From the NCBI GenBank assembly GCA_021772915.1, contig JAJFLB010000048.1, forward strand, positions 1-53,286: a stretch of 53,286 bases of DNA. Direction: 5' to 3'. Position numbers and translations under genes: made by a program. Positions 43,659-50,547 of this stretch are shown here, piece by piece (within the stretch, counting starts at the first letter, position 1; each line of letters starts with the position of its first letter). Under the pieces are notes generated by a model, which searched no databases, was not told where the DNA came from, and saw nothing but the letters and a program-made list of their open reading frames with translations. The stretch is from Gammaproteobacteria bacterium. GTDB lineage: Bacteria; Pseudomonadota; Gammaproteobacteria; Xanthomonadales; SZUA-36.

Positions 43659-45113
43659 ATGTACAGACCCCCACAGCGTATAAAGTACAAGCCTGATGCA
43701 GGCAGATCACCCAGTGCCAGCGAAGCGCGAGCCGCTTTGCTCTTCAGCCCCATCAGCTATGGCAATATGCATCTGGAGCAACGTACCTGGGTGCCGGCGA
43801 TGGTACCCTGGCGGGCCAGTGAAGACGGCTCGGTGACCGATGACATTCTGGACTGGTACGAGCGCATGGCACGTGGCAAACCAGGTGCATTGGTGGTTGA
43901 GGCGACCGGGATACGCGACATTCCCAGTGGACCGCTGTTACGTGTGGGTGACGACCGTTATATCCCTGGTCTGAAGGACCTTGCTGACGTCGTACATAAG
44001 GCCAGCGAAGGGCAGACGAAGCTGTTCATCCAGATCATCGATTTCCTTGCTATCCGGCGTCGTGTTGAACGTGGCACCTTCATTAATCGCTTTCTTGATA
44101 TCACCGAGCAACACCGGCAGCGACTGGGTGGCGTTGGTCCAGGTGTGGATGATGTCCGTGAAAAACTGATGGCACTGACAGATGATGAATTACGTGCGGT
44201 GCTGACCCAGCGGGAGTACGAAAGTCTGAGTATGGGTTTTCGTGAGCGGGTTACCGATGTTCACCTCTCGCACATACGTGAGTTGCCCAACGTGTTACCG
44301 GATCTGTTTGCGATGGCGGCGGGTCGTGCACAAAAAGCGGGTCTTGACGGTATAGAACTGCATTATGCCCATGCCTATACCATGGCCTCATTCCTGTCAG
44401 CCCGGAACAGCCGGACCGATGGGTATGGCGGCAGCCAGATGGATCGGTTACGTCTGCCGCTGGAAGTTTTCCGGCGGGTACGTGGGGTTGTGGGTGATGA
44501 CTATGTCCTAGGCTGTCGTTACCTTGGCGATGAGTGTATCGATGCGGGTAGCGGGGTCGAGGACGCCAAGTTTTTCGGAGTGGAATTTGCCCGCGCCGGT
44601 ATGGATTTTCTATCCGTTTCCCGGGGCGGAAAATTTGAGGACGCGGCCCAACCAAAAACAGGTTCGGCTGCCTACCCCTATACCGGGCCGAGTGGTTACG
44701 AGTGCATGCCGTCCTACATTTCTGATGAGCAAGGACCCTTTGGTCGTAATTTCAACACGGTGGCCGCAATCCGTGAGGCCGTGCGTGCGGCGGGTTTTGA
44801 GACGCCCATCGTTGTGGCCGGTGGCATCCATGGCTTCGAGCAGGCGGAGGCAGCACTCGGGAGCGGGGTGGCGGATATCATTGGTGCAGCCCGGCAAAGT
44901 CTCGCCGATCCGGATTGGTTTTTAAAGCTACGTCTGGGCCGCGGCAACGAGGTGCGTGTGTGTGAGTACACCAATTCCTGCGAAGGGCTGGATCAAAAGC
45001 ACAAACAGGTGACCTGCAGGTTGTGGGACCGCGGGGGTCTCGATGAGCCCGGTGTCAAGTTGAGTAAGGATGGCAGACGACGGTTGGTTGCACCCAGCTG
45101 GAAACGACAGTGA
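43659..45113 (+). CDS. Old Yellow Enzyme-family NADH:flavin oxidoreductase
   Basis: This 484-residue TIM-barrel flavoprotein of the OYE family has GIELHYAHAYTMASFLSARNSRTDGYGGS near residue 228 (substrate histidine pair H-Y-A-H), LSVSRGGKFED, and the FMN phosphate site VVAGGIHGFEQAEAAL...DIIGAARQSLADPDW. The 2,4-dienoyl-CoA-reductase type of OYE carries a four-cysteine Fe-S motif. Here the C-terminus has only three spaced cysteines (CEYTNSCEGLDQKHKQVTC), so a 4Fe-4S cluster is uncertain. It may reduce an unsaturated alicyclic CoA intermediate in the cluster's pathway. It lies 28 bases after the RidA gene. Confidence 0.9.
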   Translation: MYRPPQRIKYKPDAGRSPSASEARAALLFSPISYGNMHLEQRTWVPAMVPWRASEDGSVTDDILDWYERMARGKPGALVVEATGIRDIPSGPLLRVGDDRYIPGLKDLADVVHKASEGQTKLFIQIIDFLAIRRRVERGTFINRFLDITEQHRQRLGGVGPGVDDVREKLMALTDDELRAVLTQREYESLSMGFRERVTDVHLSHIRELPNVLPDLFAMAAGRAQKAGLDGIELHYAHAYTMASFLSARNSRTDGYGGSQMDRLRLPLEVFRRVRGVVGDDYVLGCRYLGDECIDAGSGVEDAKFFGVEFARAGMDFLSVSRGGKFEDAAQPKTGSAAYPYTGPSGYECMPSYISDEQGPFGRNFNTVAAIREAVRAAGFETPIVVAGGIHGFEQAEAALGSGVADIIGAARQSLADPDWFLKLRLGRGNEVRVCEYTNSCEGLDQKHKQVTCRLWDRGGLDEPGVKLSKDGRRRLVAPSWKRQ

Positions 45114-45208
45114 GCATTTCCTTTCTGAAGGGGGCCAGGACATCATCTGAATTTAGGGCATAATGAGCGCCATTCAGGTGGCGGCATGCACTGTAACAGG
45201 AGAACAAA

Positions 45209-45640
45209 ATGCTGGTAGTGGGTAAGGCGGTTGCGCATCCCTGGAAGTGTGATGTTATTGGTCACTTGACGACCCGTTTCTATGTGGGCATGTTTGATGA
45301 CGCAAGTTATCACCTGCTGTTTACCGTTTTTGGATTTACAGGTGCGACCGACGAGAGCGGCGCCACCGGCTGGGTAGACGTGCGTAACGTGATTGAATAC
45401 AAAGCGGAAGTGGGGGCTGGTGATGTGCTTGAAATTCAGGCTTCATTGGTGAAAATTGGCAGCAAGTCAATTACGGTTCGATACCGAATGACCAATCTTG
45501 GTAAAGACGAGCTGGCAGCAACAATGGAGTGTATTTACGTGCTCTTTGACATGCAGGAGCGCAAAGGATTGTTGCTCACTGATCGATTACGGGAGCAGGC
45601 TGCAAAGTACCTGGAACCCGAGCAAGATCCGGTTCCGTAG
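45209..45640 (+). CDS. Hotdog-fold acyl-CoA thioesterase
   Basis: This 143-residue single hotdog-domain protein of the 4-hydroxybenzoyl-CoA thioesterase type has HPWKCDVIGHLTTRFYVGMFDDASYHLL, in which the Asp-x-x-x-H region corresponds to the family's active site, followed by VRNVIEYKAEVGAGDVLEI. AACAGGAGAA precedes the ATG. It is the last gene of the aryl-CoA cluster and probably releases free CoA from a pathway intermediate or dead-end thioester. A 95-base gap separates it from the OYE gene, so it may have its own promoter. Confidence 0.88.
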   Translation: MLVVGKAVAHPWKCDVIGHLTTRFYVGMFDDASYHLLFTVFGFTGATDESGATGWVDVRNVIEYKAEVGAGDVLEIQASLVKIGSKSITVRYRMTNLGKDELAATMECIYVLFDMQERKGLLLTDRLREQAAKYLEPEQDPVP

Positions 45641-45655
45641 CCAGAGCATTGTCTC

Positions 45656-46726
45656 GTGCCATTGGTTGCACATTCAAAATTACCCACCTTCTCACGTCTG
45701 CGCCAGCAGGGTCAGAAGGTGCTTACACTTGAGTGTGCTGAAGGCCAGGATATCCGCGAATTGCACATCGGCCTGCTCAACATGATGCCCGATGCTGCGT
45801 TGTCGGCAACGGAACAGCAGTTCATTCGCCTTGTAGGTAATTGCAATCAGATTGCCCAATTCTATGTCTACCCATTTACCCTGGCAGAATTGCCTCGAAG
45901 TGGACAGGCCAGGGAGCACATAGCGCAACACTACACCAGTTTTGAGGCACTACGGGAGCTGGGTCTGGACGCCCTGATGATCACGGGTGCAAATGTTGCA
46001 GGGCCTTCCCTGGAGCAGGAGCCTTTTTGGGGACCGCTGGGAGAGGTTATCAGCTGGGCCCTGGAAAATGTTGCGTCTACCCTGTGTTCCTGCCTGGCAA
46101 CCCATGCGCTGGTAAAGCATTTTCATGACATCCAGCGATTACCCATGACGCAAAAGAAATGGGGGGTGTATAGTCACCGGATTACGCATCATCGACACCC
46201 ACTGACAAGATGGATCAACACGCGTTTTGATGCACCGCACTCACGCTGGAACACCATCACGAGAGCACATTGCGAGCAGGCCGGGTTGCACGTCCTTGCC
46301 GAAAGTCCCGAGGCGGGTGTCCACCTGGCAGTCAGTCGTGATCAATTCAGTGTGGTTTATTTTCAGGGTCACCCCGAATACGATGCCAACAGTTTGCTCA
46401 AGGAGTACAAGCGAGAAGTCACTCGATTCCTCGACGGTGAACTGGACGCTCCTCCACCTTATCCTGAGAATTACTTTTCCGAGCACGCCACAAAATTCGC
46501 GGAGAATTTTGTTCAGCAGGCGCTGGACGCGAAAAAACACGATCAGTCTTTACCCGTCTTCCCCGAGGCCAAAATGAGGCAGTTGGTGGATGATACCTGG
46601 GGTGATACCAGCAAGGCGATTGTCAATAACTGGTTGGGACTGGTTTACCAGACGACCAACCTTGATCGAAATCTTAGGTTCATGGATGGGGTCGATCCAG
46701 ATGACCCTCTGGGGCTCAAATCGTAA
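45656..46726 (+). CDS. metA: Homoserine O-acyltransferase (MetA type)
   Basis: This enzyme acylates homoserine with succinyl- or acetyl-CoA at the start of methionine synthesis. The 356-residue protein belongs to the MetA (glutamine-amidotransferase-like) family. It has HIGLLNMMPDAALSATEQQFIRLVGN near residue 36, GLDALMITGANV, a catalytic Cys in SCLATHALVKHF near residue 146, and His/Glu in QGHPEYD near residue 238. The start is GTG at 45656, with a weak ribosome site. Acyl donor preference (succinyl or acetyl) cannot be settled by eye. It precedes the metB-like gene by 108 bases containing a hairpin. Confidence 0.93.
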   Translation: MPLVAHSKLPTFSRLRQQGQKVLTLECAEGQDIRELHIGLLNMMPDAALSATEQQFIRLVGNCNQIAQFYVYPFTLAELPRSGQAREHIAQHYTSFEALRELGLDALMITGANVAGPSLEQEPFWGPLGEVISWALENVASTLCSCLATHALVKHFHDIQRLPMTQKKWGVYSHRITHHRHPLTRWINTRFDAPHSRWNTITRAHCEQAGLHVLAESPEAGVHLAVSRDQFSVVYFQGHPEYDANSLLKEYKREVTRFLDGELDAPPPYPENYFSEHATKFAENFVQQALDAKKHDQSLPVFPEAKMRQLVDDTWGDTSKAIVNNWLGLVYQTTNLDRNLRFMDGVDPDDPLGLKS

Positions 46727-46762
46727 GCCCGCTTTCCGTGTATCATTGGCTTCCTTCAAAAC

Positions 46763-46803
46763 CCAGCTACCACCGGCCAAGGGCCTGTTACCAGGTGGTC
46801 TGG
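46763..46803 (+). other. Nested hairpin between metA and the metB-like gene
   Basis: ACCACC (46769-46774) pairs with GGTGGT (46794-46799), enclosing a small GGCC-AAG-GGCC hairpin (46775-46785); outer CCA/TGG may extend it. There is no T-run, so it is not a clear terminator. It may be an mRNA processing or attenuation structure between two methionine genes. It does not look like a known SAM riboswitch. Confidence 0.3.
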
Positions 46804-46834
46804 AAAGTACTCAAAGACCTCACAGGAAAATGCA

Positions 46835-47986
46835 ATGGGATTCAGGACCAAACAGATACACGCCGGCGTTACACCCGACCCACTCACGGGGGCGATCCTT
46901 ACACCGATTTACCAAACCACGACCTACGTACAACCGTCTGTCGATGAATACCTGGCCAAGGGATATTCGTATTCACGCTCTGCCAATCCGACCGTGCGGG
47001 CTCTGGAGCTCAAATTGGCAGACCTGGAGGCCGGTGCAGACTGTTGTTGTTTCGGCACCGGAATGGCGGCGATACAAGGGGTCATGCTGGCGTTCCTGAA
47101 TGCCGGTGACCATGCGATTATTTCCGATGTGGCTTACGGTGGTACTTACCGTTTGTGTACCAAGGTGTTGAGCCGGTTTGGAGTGGAATTCACCTTTGCC
47201 GACACCTCCCGGCCGGAGGATGTGGCAACCGCCGTTCGGGACAATACCCGATTGGTACTGACCGAAACACCAGCCAACCCAACCATGAAGAGCTCGGACA
47301 TTGCGGCCATATCCGAAATCGCAACCCGTGCGGGTGTGGTGCATGCTGTAGACAATACTTTTCTTACACCGTATTTCCAGCGCCCACTGGAACTCGGTGC
47401 CGACGTTTCGATTCACAGTACCACCAAGTACATGGACGGCCACAACGCGACGGTTGGTGGTGCGGTTATCTGCAAGACCGCCGAGCAAGATGAGGCAGTA
47501 CGGTTCATCCAGAACAGCACGGGTAGCATCATGTCGCCACAAGTGGCCTGGCTGACCATGCAGGGGTGCAAGACGCTCTCGATCAGAATGGATCAACAGT
47601 CAACAAATGCAATGGCAATCGCTCGGTTTCTAGAAGCCCACCCAAAAGTGGAGCAGGTCAGCTACCCGGGTCTGGAGTCATTCCCACAGTATGAGCTTGC
47701 CCGCCGTCAGGCGAGTGGCTTTGGTGCAATGCTGTGGTTCGAAGTCGGGGGCGGTTTGGCGGCCGGTAAGCGGTTGATGGACAGTGTGGAGTTGTGGAGT
47801 CTGGCGGAGAACCTTGGCTCGGTGGAGTCGCTGATCACGCATCCGGTGACGATGACGCATGCCGATGTTGAAGAAGCGGAGCGCCAACGGGTGGGTATTA
47901 TCGACGGACTGGTACGATTATCTGTGGGTCTGGAGGATGCTGAGGATCTTATTGCTGCACTGGGCCAGGCGCTGGAGCAGGTGTAA
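46835..47986 (+). CDS. metB: Trans-sulfuration enzyme (cystathionine gamma-synthase / beta-lyase family)
   Basis: This 383-residue PLP enzyme of the Cys/Met metabolism family has YSYSRSANPTVRALELKLADLE near residue 44, FGTGMAAIQGVM, ETPANPTM, and the PLP-lysine motif HSTTKYMDGHNATVGGAV near residue 199. The gene lies directly after metA, which favours a role as cystathionine gamma-synthase acting on acyl-homoserine. Cystathionine beta- or gamma-lyase activity cannot be excluded within this family. AGGA lies about nine bases before the ATG. Confidence 0.92.
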   Translation: MGFRTKQIHAGVTPDPLTGAILTPIYQTTTYVQPSVDEYLAKGYSYSRSANPTVRALELKLADLEAGADCCCFGTGMAAIQGVMLAFLNAGDHAIISDVAYGGTYRLCTKVLSRFGVEFTFADTSRPEDVATAVRDNTRLVLTETPANPTMKSSDIAAISEIATRAGVVHAVDNTFLTPYFQRPLELGADVSIHSTTKYMDGHNATVGGAVICKTAEQDEAVRFIQNSTGSIMSPQVAWLTMQGCKTLSIRMDQQSTNAMAIARFLEAHPKVEQVSYPGLESFPQYELARRQASGFGAMLWFEVGGGLAAGKRLMDSVELWSLAENLGSVESLITHPVTMTHADVEEAERQRVGIIDGLVRLSVGLEDAEDLIAALGQALEQV

Positions 47987-48033
47987 CCCGGAGTCCACGC
48001 TAATCACACCAGCCAGACTGAGCAGGGTCTGAG

Positions 48034-48861
48034 ATGTTTTTTGATGTAAACGGAAAACCTGTGTTTGCGTGTACTGGCGGTAAGGAATTTGATAACGGCA
48101 AGCCGGTGATCATATTCCTGCACGGCAGCGGACTCGATCATGCGTTTTGGAGTTTGTATACAAGTCATTTTGCACTCAAAAACTACACTGTACTGGCACT
48201 CGATTTACCTGGGCATACCCATTCCACGGGCCCGCAACTCACCCGTATTGAGGCCATGTCAGACTGGCTGAATGACGTCGTAACGGCGCTGGATACTAAC
48301 AGCGTGTCCCTGGTGGGGCATTCCCAGGGTTGCCTGATTGCGCTCGAATATGGCCACCGCTTCCCACAGACGTTGCGCAGTGTTTCACTCATCGCCAGTG
48401 GTCTCGCTACACCGGTCAACCCCGCATTGATAGAAGCTGCTCAAAATGACCCGGAGGCGGCGTACGCCATGATGATGTCGTGGAGTTTTGCTCAGGCACC
48501 ACACCTTCAGCAGGGCTCCAAAACGCGTACTCCAATGCGCGCCGGTGGCAAAGAGGTGATGCGAGGGGATATCTCCAAGCAATTGGCCGCTGATTTAATC
48601 GCCTGCAATTCTTACCAAAACGGGGCCGTGGCGGCGGCTGGAATAACCTGTCCATGCCAGGTTATCCTTGGTGGGCAGGACCGCATGGCACCAAACGAAG
48701 CGGGTATGGGTCTGGTCAAAGGATTGAGCGATGGTCATGGTGCACCACAATTGGATATCATTGAACGTAGTGGTCACATGATACCGCTGGAAGCACCCGA
48801 TGAATGCCGTGATCTTTTAGAAAAATTCATAGTTTCCAATAACCCAGGGGTTAACCACTAA
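48034..48861 (+). CDS. Alpha/beta hydrolase
   Basis: This 275-residue alpha/beta-hydrolase-fold protein has HGSGLDHAFW (oxyanion region) near residue 29, LALDLPGHTHS, and the nucleophile elbow GHSQGC near residue 98. A late catalytic Asp is in GGQDRMAPNEAG and the His in RSGHMIPLEAPDEC. No signal peptide is present. It follows the metB-like gene by 47 bases but has no obvious link to methionine metabolism. The substrate is unknown. Confidence 0.88.
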   Translation: MFFDVNGKPVFACTGGKEFDNGKPVIIFLHGSGLDHAFWSLYTSHFALKNYTVLALDLPGHTHSTGPQLTRIEAMSDWLNDVVTALDTNSVSLVGHSQGCLIALEYGHRFPQTLRSVSLIASGLATPVNPALIEAAQNDPEAAYAMMMSWSFAQAPHLQQGSKTRTPMRAGGKEVMRGDISKQLAADLIACNSYQNGAVAAAGITCPCQVILGGQDRMAPNEAGMGLVKGLSDGHGAPQLDIIERSGHMIPLEAPDECRDLLEKFIVSNNPGVNH

Positions 48862-49137
48862 GCAAAGCAACCCAACTCCCTCGATGCTGCGTTGGGGCTG
48901 TGGCCCTACAGCCATTTAGGTCACATGTTCCGGTACAGGGGCTCATTGTGTGATTAATGAGGTTTTTCAGCAGTACTTTTGACACACGTTGTTGCCAATG
49001 TTTGTTGATAGTATCCGGGATTCCGGGGCAAGGATCAGATTGCCCCGACAAGAAGTTTCACAACAAGCTATGGGTGTTAACGGTAATACTTGCAACAAGA
49101 GGGTTTTTTATTGGTCCCATACACGAAGGAGACCCTT

Positions 49138-50316
49138 ATGAATAAATTGTTTGCTACTCTGCTTTTCACATCGTTGTTTTGTACCAACGTAACTGCTGAT
49201 TTTTCCCAATCACAGGCAGGTTTACACCCGCTTTTTCCCGTGACCGGCCCTTTCATAATAGAAATCAGTGGTACCTGGCCAACCGACTGTCACCCCGGGG
49301 AGCAGAAACCCGTGGTCACCTCGTTTGACGGGCAAAAAGCGGAAATCGACTTTGAAATCATTATCCTGCACATCACGTGCAATATCGTCGATACACCCTA
49401 CCGGGTGCTGGTGGACATGAGCGGGGTGGTGCGTGCGACTAAACCCCGTGGTGATGCGCTGAATATTCAGGTCAATTTTGGAGGGAGCAAACTGGAGCAA
49501 ACCCTCAAGCTGGTTTGCCCTGACGAAAATGGCTGTGCAAGACCACCCACAGATACGCAACGGTCAGAACCTGGTTTTTATTCCGCCCCCGGCCTTGCAA
49601 ATCAGGGGCTGCTGCTGGTAAGACAAAATGCCGTGACGGGGATTTTCCCATTGGTTTACGACCAATCCGGTAACAATGAATGGTTGTTTGGTGGCAGTCG
49701 ACTGGTTGAAGATAGTTTTTTCGCCGAGATTTTTCGCCTCAGCGGTGGTGATTGTTTTGGTTGCGAGCCAACCAGTAAAAAGCCGGATATGGCCTCCATA
49801 GGTCACATTAGTGTGCTGGTTGATCGAGCTGACAGCTTGCAGGTCAAGGTTAATGATGGTCTGTTTTCGGAATATCGGCGCATCGTATTTGGTTACCAGG
49901 TTTTCAAGGTGGGACCGGCCGGTGAGCACACGCTTATCGATCTGTCGGGGCGCTGGGGTGTTAGCGAAAACCACGGCACCAACCCACCGTTGGGCGATCT
50001 CACGGTGTTCTTCCCGGGCGCCTTCGACCTCGTATTGGAGGATATTGTCACTGCAGGTGAAGGGCTACTACCCGACGGCCAGGTGAGTTACCGGGTTGAC
50101 ACCCCCATCGGTGAAACACTGGGTCAACTGGTGTGTAAGGGACAGACCCGGTTGGATGACAGAGCCAATGTCTGTGAGTTTATTGACCCCACGGATGCGG
50201 AAGAGCCCCTGTTCTTGTTTTATCAGGATGGACCAGCATCACTATCCATTACATTTGCGCGTGCGCTGATTGCAATTGGTACAGCACCCGGTGGCAAGGC
50301 GGTCCGGTTGGACTGA
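49138..50316 (+). CDS. Secreted protein of unknown function
   Basis: This 392-residue protein is not recognised. ATG at 49138 has an excellent AAGGAGA seven bases upstream and starts a signal peptide (MNKLFATLLFTSLFCTNVTA); an upstream in-frame ATG is rejected. The mature chain is beta-rich, with eight or so cysteines and two similar beginnings, IIEISGTWPTDCHPG and LIDLSGRWGVSENHG. This suggests two related domains of about 190 residues. No membrane anchor or catalytic motif is seen. The 276-base gap before it holds no gene. Its own promoter is likely. Confidence 0.8.
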   Translation: MNKLFATLLFTSLFCTNVTADFSQSQAGLHPLFPVTGPFIIEISGTWPTDCHPGEQKPVVTSFDGQKAEIDFEIIILHITCNIVDTPYRVLVDMSGVVRATKPRGDALNIQVNFGGSKLEQTLKLVCPDENGCARPPTDTQRSEPGFYSAPGLANQGLLLVRQNAVTGIFPLVYDQSGNNEWLFGGSRLVEDSFFAEIFRLSGGDCFGCEPTSKKPDMASIGHISVLVDRADSLQVKVNDGLFSEYRRIVFGYQVFKVGPAGEHTLIDLSGRWGVSENHGTNPPLGDLTVFFPGAFDLVLEDIVTAGEGLLPDGQVSYRVDTPIGETLGQLVCKGQTRLDDRANVCEFIDPTDAEEPLFLFYQDGPASLSITFARALIAIGTAPGGKAVRLD

Positions 50317-50547
50317 CTGGTTATGATTTAGAATCGGAAGTCGAGTGTGGGGTTGAAGATCCACAAGCTGTCAATACCTGCTTAACACCGCTCTGTTTAG
50401 ACACGTTAACCCTTAAACCTTCCAAGAGGCCTATTGTCAGGCTCTAGCTTTGCACGATTCGTTTATACTATTCTCTAGTCGACGTTTAGGGCATGGAGGC
50501 CGCCAAAAAAATCTTGAACAGGTGAATTCGCAACGTCTTTGGGTTAT

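Noticed and set aside
46973-47596. 207-codon ORF antisense to the metB-like gene
   Set aside because: Shadow ORF; no domain, no start signal, unusual residue composition.
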